Shown: positions 30,461 through 39,808, counted from the first letter of the stretch. The stretch: 64,000 bases of DNA from Cryobacterium sinapicolor (GCF_004403465.1 NZ_SOGQ01000026.1:40551-104550), one strand, 5' to 3'. Notes: generated by a model from the sequence alone, not told the origin. A program made the numbers and translations.

Positions 30461-30580
30461 AGTGAAGGGGAGTATCCCTGTGCCCGATTCGGACACTTCG
30501 CCGTGAACGTCAACACGGGCCGCACTGCAGGGGCCCCGGCGCGGCGGTATCGATTCATCGGTACGGGAGAGACTTTCAGG
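30461..30580 (+). promoter_or_regulatory. yybP-ykoY manganese riboswitch
   Basis: The 5' element reads TGAAGG-GGAGTA (30463-30474) and the 3' element GAGAGA-CTTTCA (to 30578), so TGAAGG and CTTTCA close stem P1. The conserved AGGGGAGTA loop and a CGTCA-nn-ACG segment (30508-30517) match the known aptamer. Such elements sense Mn2+ and commonly sit before TerC-family or other Mn exporter genes; here it ends 46 bases before a TerC start. A TAGACT box at 30449-30454 fits a transcript starting near 30461. Confidence 0.85.
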
Positions 30581-30626
30581 TTTCCTGCTGCCTCCAGCAT
30601 CCTCTTCAATGAAAGGCTCCACCCGC

Positions 30627-31652
30627 ATGGAACTTGCTCTCCCGCTCTGGTTCGAGATCGGGTCGCTCGTCGTCCTGACGCTCATCCTGCTCGCCGACCT
30701 GGCCATCGTCTTCAAGCGGCCGCACGTGCCCTCGATGCGCGAAGCCAGTCTCTGGGTGGCCTTCTACGTGGGACTGGCGCTGATTTTCGCCCTGCTGATG
30801 CTGGTTCTGGGTGACGCCGAGCACGCCGGCCAGTTCCTCGCCGGCTGGCTCACCGAGTACAGCCTCAGCATCGACAACCTCTTCGTCTTCGTCATCATCA
30901 TGGCGAGGTTCTCGGTGCCCCGGAAATACCAGCAGGAAGTGCTGATCGTCGGCATCATCATCGCGCTGGTGCTGCGCGGCATCTTCATCCTGCTCGGCGC
31001 TCAGCTGATCGAGAACTTCAGCTGGATCTTCTACATCTTCGGCGCGTTCCTGCTCTACACGGCCGTTCACCAGGCGGTCGCGAAGGAGCCCGACGTGGAC
31101 GAGGCGGACAACGGCCTGATCCGCTACCTGCGCCGGCACATGAACATCTCGTCGACCTTCGACGGTTCCAAGTTGCGCACACTGGTCGACGGCAAGAAGG
31201 TCTTCACCCCGATGCTGATCGTGCTCCTCGCGATCGGCACCACAGACCTGGTCTTCGCCCTCGACTCCATCCCGGCGATCTTCGGCATCACGCAGAGCCC
31301 CTTCATCGTGTTCACCGCGAACGTTTTCGCCCTGATGGGCCTGCGCCAGCTGTATTTCCTGCTGGGTGGGCTGCTCGAACGCCTCGAATACCTCAAATAC
31401 GGGATCGCGTTCATCCTGTTCTTCATCGGCGTCAAGCTCGTCTTCCATGCCCTGCACACCAATGAGGTCTTCTTCATCAACGGTGGCGAGGGCGTGGCCT
31501 GGGCCCCGGAGATCGACACCTGGACCTCCCTCGGGGTGATCGTGGTGTCCATGGCGGTGGCCACCATCGCCAGCCTGATCAAGGCGCGGCGGGATGCTCG
31601 CCGGCGGGGCCACACCCTCGCCGAGGAGATCCCCCACCTCGTCGAAGAGTGA
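30627..31652 (+). CDS. TerC-family membrane transporter, probably Mn2+ exporter
   Basis: 341 aa, about nine membrane helices. The motif SIDNLFVFVIIMARFSVP (helix 3) and the matching TTDLVFALDSIPAIFGIT carry the acidic residues conserved in TerC/Alx proteins. I start at the ATG at 30627 because AAAGG lies 9 bases upstream; the ATG at 30609 has no ribosome site. The yybP-ykoY riboswitch upstream implies induction by manganese and hence Mn2+ efflux, possibly loading secreted metalloproteins as in Bacillus MeeF/MeeY. Metal choice is inferred from the riboswitch. Confidence 0.88.
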   Translation: MELALPLWFEIGSLVVLTLILLADLAIVFKRPHVPSMREASLWVAFYVGLALIFALLMLVLGDAEHAGQFLAGWLTEYSLSIDNLFVFVIIMARFSVPRKYQQEVLIVGIIIALVLRGIFILLGAQLIENFSWIFYIFGAFLLYTAVHQAVAKEPDVDEADNGLIRYLRRHMNISSTFDGSKLRTLVDGKKVFTPMLIVLLAIGTTDLVFALDSIPAIFGITQSPFIVFTANVFALMGLRQLYFLLGGLLERLEYLKYGIAFILFFIGVKLVFHALHTNEVFFINGGEGVAWAPEIDTWTSLGVIVVSMAVATIASLIKARRDARRRGHTLAEEIPHLVEE

Positions 31653-31696
31653 CATCCGCCGACGTGCTTCGCACGCACCCGAACACTGGAGCAGTC

Positions 31697-32578
31697 GTGG
31701 CCTCGCAGAGTGAGAGCGAACTGGTGCTCCCTGCGGCCCGCGCGCGGTTCGTGTTCAGTGCCCGGAGCGACGTCGGCCGTGAGCGCAAGGTCAACGAGGA
31801 CAGCTACCTGGCGCAGTCACCGGTCTTCCTGGTCGCGGACGGCATGGGCGGACACGCCCACGGCGACGTGGCCAGTCAGACGGTCGTGCGGGTCTTCGAG
31901 GAGCACATCGCCCGGGATGCGCCCTCGACCCCGGAACGGGTGCTCGACGCCATCCACTCCTCGAACGACGCGGTGCGCGACCTCAGCGCCGTCGACGACT
32001 ACGGCACCGCGGTGTCCGGCACCACACTGGCCGGCATCGCGTTCGTCGACGCCGGCGATGATGTCGGCTTCCACTGGATGGCCTTCAACATCGGCGACTC
32101 GCGGGTCTACACCTGGGACGGGCGCACACTGGCCCAACTGAGCGTCGACCACTCCGCGGTGCAGGAGATGGTCGACGCCGGTCTGATTTCCAGTGACGAG
32201 GCGGAGCAGCATCCGGAACGCAATGTGATCACCCGCGCTATCGGCGCCGACGAGTCCGTGGACGCCGACGTGTGGCTGTTGCCGGCGTCCGGACGGCACG
32301 CGTTCCTGATCTGCTCCGACGGGCTCAACAAGGAACTCGGCGCCGCCGAGATCGCACAGCTGCTGGCATCGTATGACGGCGTCGCGGAGCCCGGCCGGTC
32401 CATCGCGGACGTGCTCGTCGACGCGGCCCTGGCTCGGGGCGGACACGATAACGTCACGGTCGTGTCTGTGGAGTCGTTCCTCGGGAATCCCGAGCAGGAC
32501 GATGCCGACAGCACGGAAGATCGATCGACCGGGCTGCACGAGCATCTCGGAGACACGAGGCCAAGAAGCCAGGGGTAG
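31697..32578 (+). CDS. PP2C-type serine/threonine phosphatase
   Basis: 293 aa from the GTG at 31697 (TGGAG 5 bases upstream). A GTG at 31649 overlapping the TerC stop as GTGA is the alternative. Metal and catalytic motifs in order: SDVGRERKVNEDS, VADGMGGHAHG, FNIGDSRVY, ICSDGLNKEL and GGHDNVTVV, all Asp residues intact. A soluble PP2C removes phosphate from Ser/Thr proteins, typically opposing PknA/B-like kinases. The C-terminal 40 residues are a polar acidic tail. Confidence 0.88.
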   Translation: MASQSESELVLPAARARFVFSARSDVGRERKVNEDSYLAQSPVFLVADGMGGHAHGDVASQTVVRVFEEHIARDAPSTPERVLDAIHSSNDAVRDLSAVDDYGTAVSGTTLAGIAFVDAGDDVGFHWMAFNIGDSRVYTWDGRTLAQLSVDHSAVQEMVDAGLISSDEAEQHPERNVITRAIGADESVDADVWLLPASGRHAFLICSDGLNKELGAAEIAQLLASYDGVAEPGRSIADVLVDAALARGGHDNVTVVSVESFLGNPEQDDADSTEDRSTGLHEHLGDTRPRSQG

Positions 32579-32585
32579 ATGACAG

Positions 32586-32783
32586 ATGCTCCCGTATCAC
32601 TACGATGATTCGGGGGTCTGGCTGGCAACGACACTGGGCGGACAGCTCGTTGTCGTGCGCTCGGACCGTTCCACGGACGAGTCCGTTCGCTTCTGGGCCA
32701 GCAGAGATCCGCTGCGCCGCCTCTTCAGCCGATTCCGCCTCCGAACACGGCGGGACGGGAGTCGCGTCGACCTCTCGAAGTAG
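32586..32783 (+). CDS. small hypothetical protein
   Basis: 65 aa, starting 7 bases after the phosphatase stop with GGGG before the ATG. Codon use is GC-rich at third positions like its neighbours. The translation has a short strand-like start (GVWLATTLGGQLVVVRSD) and a basic C-terminus. No family recognised; it may be a companion of the phosphatase or a chance frame. Confidence 0.45.
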   Translation: MLPYHYDDSGVWLATTLGGQLVVVRSDRSTDESVRFWASRDPLRRLFSRFRLRTRRDGSRVDLSK

Positions 32784-32869
32784 GCCGCCGCGGCTAGAGT
32801 GGCGACGTGGACACAGCCAAAAGCACCCTCGAATGAGGGTCGCCCGCCAAGCCGGCATACGCAAAGTGT

Positions 32870-32881
32870 TAGCCTGTCAGG
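32870..32881 (+). promoter_or_regulatory. -10 box of the leuCD leader transcript
   Basis: TAGCCT at 32870-32875 followed by six bases and then the GTG of the leader peptide at 32882. No Shine-Dalgarno lies before the GTG, so the transcript probably begins with the start codon itself. No clear -35 is visible. Confidence 0.5.
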
Positions 32882-32932
32882 GTGCTGCTGCGTCGACTCC
32901 CTCTTCTCTGCCGCGACGAGTCCCAGATCTGA
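32882..32932 (+). CDS. leuL: leucine-rich leader peptide for leuCD attenuation
   Basis: A 16-codon frame, GTG-CTG-CTG-CGT-CGA-CTC then CCT-CTT-CTC-TGC, giving MLLRRLPLLCRDESQI with five leucine codons in nine, then TGA. Its position 64 bases before leuC and the strong downstream hairpin fit ribosome-mediated attenuation: when charged leucyl-tRNA is scarce, ribosomes stall at the Leu codons and the downstream stem is disrupted. Gene symbol given by role. Confidence 0.65.
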   Translation: MLLRRLPLLCRDESQI

Positions 32933-32949
32933 GGCCTCCCTCGTCGTGG
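32911..32949 (+). promoter_or_regulatory. attenuator hairpin before leuC
   Basis: CCGCGACGAG (32911-32920, inside the leader peptide frame) pairs with CTCGTCGTGG (32940-32949), ten pairs with one G-U, followed by a moderately T-rich stretch (AGTTTCTTGTT). Because one arm lies in the last codons of the leucine-rich peptide, ribosome position would decide whether it forms. Confidence 0.5.
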
Positions 32950-32995
32950 AGTTTCTTGTTGGCTGCATACCCATCGTTGAGGAAGACCCACACAC

Positions 32996-34441
32996 ATGAC
33001 TGATGCACCACTGCTGGAAGAACGGCCGCGCACTCTGGCCGAGAAGGTCTGGGACAAACATCTGGTCGCCAAGGGCGAGAACGGCACCCCCGACCTGATC
33101 TACATCGACCTGCACCTCGTGCACGAGGTCACCAGCCCGCAGGCCTTCGACGGGCTGCGCCTGGCCGGACGTCCCGTGCGCCGCCCCGACCTCACCATTG
33201 CCACGGAGGACCACAACACTCCGACCCTGGCGATCGACAAACCCATCGCCGACCTGACCAGCCGCACCCAGATCGAGACGCTGCGACGCAACTGCGAGGA
33301 ATTCGGCATCCGCCTGCACTCGCTCGGCGACATCGAGCAGGGCATCGTGCACGTCGTCGGGCCGCAGCTGGGCCTGACCCAGCCGGGCATCACCGTCGTC
33401 TGCGGCGACTCGCACACCTCGACCCACGGTGCCTTCGGAGCGATGGCGCTCGGCATCGGCACGAGCGAGGTGGAGCACGTGATGGCCACCCAGACGCTGC
33501 CCCTCAAGCCGTTCAAAACCATGGCGATCACCGTCGACGGCACCCTCCGCCCCGGCGTGACGGCCAAGGACCTCATCCTCGCCGTGATCGCGAAGATCGG
33601 CACCGGCGGCGGCCAGGGCTACGTGCTCGAATACCGCGGCAGCGCCATCCGAGCCCTCTCGATGGAGGGCCGCATGACCATCTGCAACATGTCCATCGAG
33701 GCCGGCGCCCGGGCGGGCATGGTGGCCCCGGATGCGATCACCTACGACTACCTCCAGGGTCGCGCCCACGCCCCGGACGGCCAGGACTGGCTCGACGCAG
33801 TCGCCTACTGGGACACCCTCGCCACCGACGACGGCGCCGTGTTCGACGCCGAGGTGATCCTCGACGCCGACACCTTGGAACCCTTCGTCACGTGGGGAAC
33901 CAACCCCGGCCAGGGCGTCTCACTGAGCGAGGCCGTGCCTGACCCTGCCGGGATCAGCGACGCCAACGAGCGCTCCGCCGCCGAACGAGCCCTCGAATAC
34001 ATGGACCTCGCCGCCGGCACCCCGATGAAGGACATCCGGGTGGACACCGTCTTCCTCGGCTCCTGCACCAACAGCCGGGTCGAAGACCTGCGCGCCGCCG
34101 CCGCCATCATCGCCGGCCGCACCCTGGCCCCAGGCGTGCGAATGCTCGTGGTGCCCGGGTCCGCACGGGTGCGCATCGAGGCCGAGGCGGAAGGCCTCGA
34201 CAAGATTTTCACCGACTTCGGCGCCGAATGGCGCTTCGCCGGTTGCTCCATGTGCCTCGGCATGAACCCCGACCAGCTGGCTCCCGGAGAACGGTGCGCC
34301 TCCACGAGCAATCGCAACTTCGAGGGCCGGCAGGGTAAGGGCGGACGCACCCACCTCGTCTCCCCGCTGGTTGCGGCGGCGACCGCGATCCGCGGTACGC
34401 TATCGAGCCCGTGGGACCTGGCCCAGGATGGAGACAAGTAG
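32996..34441 (+). CDS. leuC: 3-isopropylmalate dehydratase large subunit
   Basis: 481 aa, full length. With LeuD it isomerises 2-isopropylmalate to 3-isopropylmalate in leucine synthesis. The aconitase-family [4Fe-4S] ligands are Cys357 (FLGSCTNSR), Cys417 and Cys420 ([12 protein letters not shown]). The N-terminus ([10 protein letters not shown]...[16 protein letters not shown]) and [15 protein letters not shown] are diagnostic. leuD follows after 3 bases. Expression is probably set by the leucine leader and hairpin upstream. Confidence 0.97.
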   Translation: MTDAPLLEERPRTLAEKVWDKHLVAKGENGTPDLIYIDLHLVHEVTSPQAFDGLRLAGRPVRRPDLTIATEDHNTPTLAIDKPIADLTSRTQIETLRRNCEEFGIRLHSLGDIEQGIVHVVGPQLGLTQPGITVVCGDSHTSTHGAFGAMALGIGTSEVEHVMATQTLPLKPFKTMAITVDGTLRPGVTAKDLILAVIAKIGTGGGQGYVLEYRGSAIRALSMEGRMTICNMSIEAGARAGMVAPDAITYDYLQGRAHAPDGQDWLDAVAYWDTLATDDGAVFDAEVILDADTLEPFVTWGTNPGQGVSLSEAVPDPAGISDANERSAAERALEYMDLAAGTPMKDIRVDTVFLGSCTNSRVEDLRAAAAIIAGRTLAPGVRMLVVPGSARVRIEAEAEGLDKIFTDFGAEWRFAGCSMCLGMNPDQLAPGERCASTSNRNFEGRQGKGGRTHLVSPLVAAATAIRGTLSSPWDLAQDGDK

Positions 34442-34444
34442 GTT

Positions 34445-35053
34445 ATGCAAAAGTTCACGACCGTCACGGGCATCGCGCTTCCGCTGCGTCGCTCCAACGT
34501 CGACACCGACCAGATCATCCCCGCCGTCTACCTCAAGCGCGTCACCAAGACCGGCTTCGAAGACGCCCTCTTCGCCCGCTGGCGTGCCGACCCGGACTTC
34601 GTCCTCAACGATCCGGCCTACCGGGGCGCCCGCGTGCTCGTAGCCGGCGCCGACTTCGGCACCGGCTCCTCGCGGGAGCACGCCGTCTGGGCGCTGCGCG
34701 ACTACGGCTTCGACGTCGTGCTCAGCCCCCGCTTCGGCGACATCTTCCGCGGCAACTCCGGCAAGCAGGGTCTGCTCGCCGGCCAGATCTCCGAGGCCGA
34801 CGCGCAGCGTCTGTGGGACGTCATCGAGGCCTGCCCCGGAGTCGAACTGACGGTCGACCTCGTGTCGAGAACCGCCCGCGTGGGGGCCCTCACCGTTCCG
34901 TTCGAGATCGACGACTACACCCGGTGGCGCCTCCTCGAAGGTCTCGACGACATCGGCCTCACCCTGCGCGACGAAGCGCGGATCGCAGAATTCGAATCCC
35001 ACCGGGAGCCATGGCGGCCCCGCACTCTCCCCGCAAGGCAGGTAAGTTTGTGA
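34445..35053 (+). CDS. leuD: 3-isopropylmalate dehydratase small subunit
   Basis: 202 aa, normal length. The start ([28 protein letters not shown]) and [17 protein letters not shown] are the LeuD signatures. It pairs with LeuC. Its TGA overlaps the GTG of murA as GTGA, so leucine genes and the cell-wall gene are translationally linked. Confidence 0.96.
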   Translation: MQKFTTVTGIALPLRRSNVDTDQIIPAVYLKRVTKTGFEDALFARWRADPDFVLNDPAYRGARVLVAGADFGTGSSREHAVWALRDYGFDVVLSPRFGDIFRGNSGKQGLLAGQISEADAQRLWDVIEACPGVELTVDLVSRTARVGALTVPFEIDDYTRWRLLEGLDDIGLTLRDEARIAEFESHREPWRPRTLPARQVSL

Positions 35054-36474
35054 GCACAATCAGCGAGATCACCCAGAACCGTGAAGACGACCAGAACCGG
35101 GAAGACGCGCAGAATCGCGAGAACGCCCAGAATTGGGGGGCGGCCGTGGGGTTGCAGGGCGACCGGATCACCATCCGCGGCGGCATCCCCCTGGTCGGCC
35201 GGATCGAGTTGAAGGGCGCCAAGAACCTGGTCACCAAGGCCATGGTCGCGGCGCTCCTCGGCGAAAGCCCCAGCACGCTCAAGAACGTGCCGAACATCAG
35301 CGACGTGCGCATCGTGCGCCAGTTGCTCGAGGTACACGGCGTCAAGGTCACCGACGGCGCCGAGCCCGGCGAACTGCTGCTCGACCCCGTCGACGTCGAG
35401 AGCGCGCACTTCGCCGCGATCGACGCCCACGCCGGCTCCTCGCGCATCCCGATCCTGTTCTGCGGCCCGCTGCTGCACCGCCTCGGGGAGGCGTTCATCC
35501 CCGACCTCGGCGGCTGCCGCATCGGCGACCGCCCGATCGACTACCACCTGGACGTGCTGCGCAAGTTCGGTGCCGTCGTCGAGAAGCAGCCCAACGGCAT
35601 CCGGATGTCCGCACCCAACGGCCTCAAGGGCACCAAGGTGTCCCTGCCCTACCCGAGCGTCGGCGCGACCGAACAGGTGCTCCTCACCGCCGTGCGCGCG
35701 GAGGGCATCACCGAGCTCAAGGGCGCGGCGATCGAGCCCGAGATCATGGATCTCATCAACATCCTGCAGAAGATGGGCGCCATCATCACGGTCGACACCG
35801 ACCGCGTGATCCGCATCGAGGGTGTCGAGCGCCTCGAGGGGTACAACCACCGCGCCCTCTTCGACCGGAACGAGGCCGCCAGCTGGGCCGCCGCGGCCCT
35901 GGCCACCGACGGCGACATCTTCGTCGGCGGCGCGCGCCAGCCCGAGATGCTGACGTTCCTCAACGTGTTCCGCAAGGTGGGCGGGGCGTTCGACATCGAA
36001 GACGACGGCATCCGTTTCTACCACCCGGGCGGCGACCTCAAGCCTGTCATCATCGAGACGGATGTCCACCCCGGCTTCATGACGGACTGGCAGCAGCCGC
36101 TCGTGGTCGCCCTGACCCACGCGCACGGCGTCTCGATCGTGCACGAGACCGTCTACGAGCAGCGTTTCGGTTTCGTCGACGCTCTCGTCGAGATGGGCGC
36201 CACCATCCAGATCCACCGCGAATGCCTCGGCGGGCACCCCTGCCGGTTCGGCCAGCGCAACTTCAACCACTCGGCCGTCATCACCGGGCCGACGAAACTG
36301 ACCGGCGCCGACATCGAGGTCCCCGACCTGCGCGGTGGCTTCAGCCACCTGATCGCGGCGCTGACCGCGAAGGGAACCTCCACCGTCAGCAACGTCGGAA
36401 TCATCAGCCGCGGCTACGAGAACTTCATCACCAAGCTTCAACTGTTGGGGGCTGACTTCGATCTCGAAGGATAA
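35050..36474 (+). CDS. murA: UDP-N-acetylglucosamine 1-carboxyvinyltransferase
   Basis: 474 aa. Transfers enolpyruvate from PEP to UDP-GlcNAc, the first committed step of peptidoglycan synthesis. The active-site Cys is present (Cys156 in [14 protein letters not shown]), unlike mycobacterial MurA, which has Asp, so fosfomycin could bind. The EPSP-synthase fold repeats are visible ([31 protein letters not shown]). The first 30 residues are an Asn/Glu/Asp-rich extension with a QNRE-type repeat not found in typical MurA. GTG at 35050 overlaps the leuD stop; a later start could shorten the extension. Confidence 0.93.
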   Translation: MSTISEITQNREDDQNREDAQNRENAQNWGAAVGLQGDRITIRGGIPLVGRIELKGAKNLVTKAMVAALLGESPSTLKNVPNISDVRIVRQLLEVHGVKVTDGAEPGELLLDPVDVESAHFAAIDAHAGSSRIPILFCGPLLHRLGEAFIPDLGGCRIGDRPIDYHLDVLRKFGAVVEKQPNGIRMSAPNGLKGTKVSLPYPSVGATEQVLLTAVRAEGITELKGAAIEPEIMDLINILQKMGAIITVDTDRVIRIEGVERLEGYNHRALFDRNEAASWAAAALATDGDIFVGGARQPEMLTFLNVFRKVGGAFDIEDDGIRFYHPGGDLKPVIIETDVHPGFMTDWQQPLVVALTHAHGVSIVHETVYEQRFGFVDALVEMGATIQIHRECLGGHPCRFGQRNFNHSAVITGPTKLTGADIEVPDLRGGFSHLIAALTAKGTSTVSNVGIISRGYENFITKLQLLGADFDLEG

Positions 36475-36481
36475 TGGGGCT

Positions 36482-37303
36482 GTGTCAGCATCAAATCCAG
36501 CGCCCGATTCCGATCCAGCGCCCCAGACCCACATCGCCACTGAAGCCGTGAACCCCGGCCGGGAGCGTTCGGAGACGCGACGGCCATCCGTGTTCTGGGT
36601 GTTGGCGGTGATGATCCTCCCGGTGATCAACCTCGCCGTGCGATTCAAGGTCACCGACGCCGCGAAGTTCCCGCGCTCGGGGGCATTCGTGATGGCCCCC
36701 AATCACTTCAGCGAGATCGACCCCGTCTTGATGGGGGTGCTGAGCTGGAAGCTGGGGCGCGCGCCTCGGTTCATGGCGAAGGCATCCGTCTTCACGATCC
36801 CGGTGATCGGCCGGCTGCTGCACATGTCGGGTCAGATCCCGGTGCAGCGCGGCGGCAACGTGCGCGGCAGCGAGCCCGTGAAGGCGGCCCAGCGCCTGGT
36901 CGAACGCGGCCAGATGGTCGTGGTCTACCCGGAGGGGTCGCTCACCCGCGACCCCGGGCTCTGGCCGATGCGCGGCAAGACCGGCGCCGTGCGGATCGCC
37001 CTCGAACGTGGCATCCCGATCGTGCCGGTGGCCCACTGGGGAGCGCAGGAGATCATGCCGCGCTACTCGAAGCGACTCAACCTGTTCCCGCGCAGGACCG
37101 TACTGGTCAAAATCGGCGACCCGCTCGACCTGACGCAGTTCCGGGGCCGCAACCTCGACCCGGCGACGCTCAACGAGGCCACCACCCTCGTCATGGCCGC
37201 AATCACCGAGTTGCTCGAAGATCTTCGGGGTGAGACGGCGCCGACCAAGCGCTGGAACCCGACCGAGCACGATCAGAAAGAGACCGGCCGTTTTGAAGCC
37301 TAA
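36482..37303 (+). CDS. plsC: 1-acyl-sn-glycerol-3-phosphate acyltransferase
   Basis: 273 aa. One hydrophobic N-terminal helix (VFWVLAVMILPVINLAV), then the acyltransferase motifs NHFSEIDP (NHx4D) and VVYPEGSLTRDPG. It acylates lysophosphatidic acid at the membrane. Starts at a GTG 8 bases after murA; a GATAAT box 6 bases before it may give an extra leaderless transcript. Overlaps the start of gpsA, the enzyme that supplies the glycerol-3-phosphate precursor. Confidence 0.9.
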   Translation: MSASNPAPDSDPAPQTHIATEAVNPGRERSETRRPSVFWVLAVMILPVINLAVRFKVTDAAKFPRSGAFVMAPNHFSEIDPVLMGVLSWKLGRAPRFMAKASVFTIPVIGRLLHMSGQIPVQRGGNVRGSEPVKAAQRLVERGQMVVVYPEGSLTRDPGLWPMRGKTGAVRIALERGIPIVPVAHWGAQEIMPRYSKRLNLFPRRTVLVKIGDPLDLTQFRGRNLDPATLNEATTLVMAAITELLEDLRGETAPTKRWNPTEHDQKETGRFEA

Positions 37304-38420
37304 GGTTCAGCCAGGCAAGCGGGTCGCCGTTCTCGGCGCCGGCAGCTGGGGCACCACGTTCGCCAAGATCCTGACCGATGGTGGGGCCGATGTGGTGCTC
37401 TGGGCCCGCCGCCCCGAGCTCGCCCGGGAGATCACCGAGGGCCGGCGCAACAGCGATTACCTGCCCGGCATCAACCTGCCGGTGGGGCTCCGCGCCACCT
37501 CGCGACTCGACCTGGCCCTCGCCGGCGCCGAGCAGGTGTACGTGTCGGTGCCGAGCCAGTCGCTGCGCGAGAACCTGATCCTGGCCGAGCCGTTCCTGGC
37601 CCCTGGCGCGATCGTGGTCTCGCTGATGAAGGGCGTCGAGCGCGGGTCCGGCCTGCGCATGAGCCAGATCATCGCCGAGGTCCTGCCGATCAACCCGGAC
37701 CTCATCGCGGCGATCTCCGGACCCAACCTGGCCCTCGAGATCGCCAAAGAGCAACCGACGGCAGCCGTGGTCTCCTCGAACAGCCTCGAGACAGCGCAGG
37801 CCGTGGCCATGCTGGCCCGCAACCGCTACTTCCGTTCCTACGTCAACACGGATGTCATCGGCACCGAATTCGGCGGCGTGCTCAAGAACCTGATCGCCGT
37901 GGCCATCGGCATCGTCGACGGCGTCGGCTACGGCGAGAACACGAAGGCGTCGATCATCACCCGCGGTCTCGTGGAGATGACCGATTTCGCGGTGGCCTAC
38001 GGCGCGCATCCGGAAACCTTGGCCGGTCTGGCCGGCCTGGGCGACCTGATCGCGACTTGCCAGTCGCCGCTGTCCCGCAACAACACCGCCGGCCGGCTCC
38101 TCGGCCAGGGCTACGGCATCAATGACGTCGTCAAGCAGATGCAGCAGACCACCGAGGGTCTCGCATCCGTCGGCCCCATTCTCGATCTCGCCCGCGCCAA
38201 GGGGGTCGACATGCCCATCGTCGAGCAGGTTCGCCAGGTGCTGGCCGGTACGCTGAAACCGCGGGATCTCGCCCCGCACCTGACAACGGACTCAGCCGAG
38301 CCGCAGGGCGAAAGGACGATTGATGACGAACAAGCTCACGGTGGCGCTGCTCTTTGGGGGTCGTTCAAGCGAACATTCGATCAGTTGCGCCACAGCGGGG
38401 GGCGTCCTCGCGGCGATTGA
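37293..38420 (+). CDS. gpsA: glycerol-3-phosphate dehydrogenase (NAD(P)+)
   Basis: 375 aa from a TTG at 37293, inside the end of plsC. The Rossmann motif VAVLGAGSWGTTFAKIL, FGGVLKNLIAVAIGI and YGENTKASIITRGLVEM are all GpsA signatures. Normal GpsA proteins end near VLAGTLKPRDL; here the frame continues for about 45 more residues, and the last 98 bases overlap ddl in another frame. The tail probably reflects loss of an older stop codon. Supplies glycerol-3-phosphate for phospholipids. Confidence 0.92.
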   Translation: MKPKVQPGKRVAVLGAGSWGTTFAKILTDGGADVVLWARRPELAREITEGRRNSDYLPGINLPVGLRATSRLDLALAGAEQVYVSVPSQSLRENLILAEPFLAPGAIVVSLMKGVERGSGLRMSQIIAEVLPINPDLIAAISGPNLALEIAKEQPTAAVVSSNSLETAQAVAMLARNRYFRSYVNTDVIGTEFGGVLKNLIAVAIGIVDGVGYGENTKASIITRGLVEMTDFAVAYGAHPETLAGLAGLGDLIATCQSPLSRNNTAGRLLGQGYGINDVVKQMQQTTEGLASVGPILDLARAKGVDMPIVEQVRQVLAGTLKPRDLAPHLTTDSAEPQGERTIDDEQAHGGAALWGSFKRTFDQLRHSGGRPRGD

Positions 38421-39441
38421 CCGCGACCGCTACAACGTCATTCCGATCGGCATCACCCGCGACGGAGCCTTTGTGCTCGAAGCGGATGACCCGGCTCGGT
38501 TCGCGCTGGACGCCGGCGCGCTGCCGGAGGTCTTCGACGACGGGACCCGCATCCGGTGGCCGGAGAGCAGCCTCAGCCGTCAGCTGACGGTCAGCGACGG
38601 AGCCGGCTACCGTTCGCTCGGCAACGTCGACGTGGTCCTCCCGATTCTGCACGGCCCGTTCGGCGAGGACGGCACCGTGCAGGGCCTGCTCGAACTCGTC
38701 GGACTGCCCTACGTGGGCTCTGGCGTGCTCGCATCGGCGCTCGGCATGGACAAGCACTTCACCAAGACCGTCTTCCAGCAGGCCGCCCTGCCGGTGGCCC
38801 CGTGGCGCACCATCACCGCGGCCGACTGGGCCGAGGCTCCCGGAATGGCGTTCGCTGCGGCCGAGGAGCTCGGGCTGCCCGTGTTCGTGAAGCCTGCGCG
38901 GGCCGGGTCGAGCGTGGGGGTGAGCCGGGTGTCGAAGCTGGACCAGCTCGCCGAGGCGATGCGGGTGGGGCTGCTGGAGGACAGCAAGGTTCTGATCGAG
39001 GCTGGCCTGTCGGGGCGCGAACTCGAGGTCGCGGTGCTGCAGGGGCGTCCCGGGGAGGCGACGCGGGCATCCGTGGCCGGCGAGGTGCGGGTCACCGGCC
39101 GTGACTTCTACGATTTCGCTGCCAAATACCTCGGCGCGTCCGGCATCGACCTGGTCTGCCCGGCCGACCTCACCGCGGAGGAACTGGCCGAGATGCAGTC
39201 CCTGGCCATCCGCGCCTTCAACGCGATCGACGGCGCCGGCCTGGCGCGGGTGGACTTCTTCCTCACCGGAGACGGCTGGGTGATCAACGAGATCAACACC
39301 ATGCCCGGGTTCACCCCCATCTCGATGTTCCCGAGCTGCTGGCTGGCCAGCGGCTTCAGCTACCCGCAGCTGATCGACGAGCTGATCGAGGTGGCGCTGG
39401 CCCACCACGGCGCGCCCGCCGCGCTCCGCCTGGCGGTCTAG
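38323..39441 (+). CDS. ddl: D-alanine--D-alanine ligase
   Basis: 372 aa from the ATG at 38323 (GAAAGGA upstream). ATP-grasp enzyme that makes the D-Ala-D-Ala end of the peptidoglycan precursor. LLFGGRSSEHSISCATA, ILHGPFGEDGTVQGLLELVGLPYVGSGVLAS and NEINTMPGFTPISMFP are the Ddl signatures in order. The start lies inside the gpsA frame. It is the last gene of the leuC-to-ddl run; a palindromic repeat element follows immediately. Confidence 0.96.
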   Translation: MTNKLTVALLFGGRSSEHSISCATAGGVLAAIDRDRYNVIPIGITRDGAFVLEADDPARFALDAGALPEVFDDGTRIRWPESSLSRQLTVSDGAGYRSLGNVDVVLPILHGPFGEDGTVQGLLELVGLPYVGSGVLASALGMDKHFTKTVFQQAALPVAPWRTITAADWAEAPGMAFAAAEELGLPVFVKPARAGSSVGVSRVSKLDQLAEAMRVGLLEDSKVLIEAGLSGRELEVAVLQGRPGEATRASVAGEVRVTGRDFYDFAAKYLGASGIDLVCPADLTAEELAEMQSLAIRAFNAIDGAGLARVDFFLTGDGWVINEINTMPGFTPISMFPSCWLASGFSYPQLIDELIEVALAHHGAPAALRLAV

Positions 39442-39444
39442 GAC

Positions 39445-39531
39445 GAACGAATTCGACGGAGATTTTGCTCTAAACAGGGCGTTTGAGCTGAAATACGGGT
39501 GTTTGACCCAGAATCTCCGTCGAATTGGTTC
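39445..39531. repeat. palindromic repeat element, copy 1
   Basis: AATTCGACGGAGATT (39450-39464) and AATCTCCGTCGAATT (39512-39526) are perfect 15-base inverted repeats around 47 unique bases. It starts 4 bases after the ddl stop. Copies 2 and 3 lie at 54027 and 55776. Confidence 0.85.
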
Positions 39532-39580
39532 AGGCGACGGGGCGCTCTATCCGCTCGCGCCGCAGCGGCGGCCGCGCGGG

Positions 39581-39808
39581 CTACGCCTTCTGCACCGTGA
39601 TGGTCCACTGGGCGTCGCCGACTCGGTCGAAGTGGGTGACCGGATAGCCGTTCTCCGCAGCCCAGCGCGGCAGGGCATCCGTCGCCTGGGTGCAGTCGAA
39701 GCTGATGGTGAGTTCGTCGCCGAGGTCCAGCTTCGTGATCGCGGCTCCGGCCTCCACGAGCGGGAACGGGCAGACCTGACCGTCGGTCTCGAGTGTGTAC
39801 TGTGCCAT
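39581..39808 (-). CDS. TusA-family sulfur carrier
   Basis: 75 aa. Contains the TusA signature with its cysteine (GQVCPFPLVEAG) near residue 13; AGGAAGAAG precedes the ATG. It lies 44 bases downstream of a YeeE/YedE transporter on the same strand. Such pairs (YeeE/TsuA with YeeD/TsuB in enteric bacteria) import thiosulfate, with the TusA-like protein accepting sulfur at the inner face. That role is by analogy. Confidence 0.88.
   Translation of the reverse strand: MAQYTLETDGQVCPFPLVEAGAAITKLDLGDELTISFDCTQATDALPRWAAENGYPVTHFDRVGDAQWTITVQKA

Noticed and set aside
34915..36702. 595-codon minus-strand frame opposite murA
   Set aside because: Mirror of GC-biased codons in murA and leuD; no start signal and no recognisable domain.
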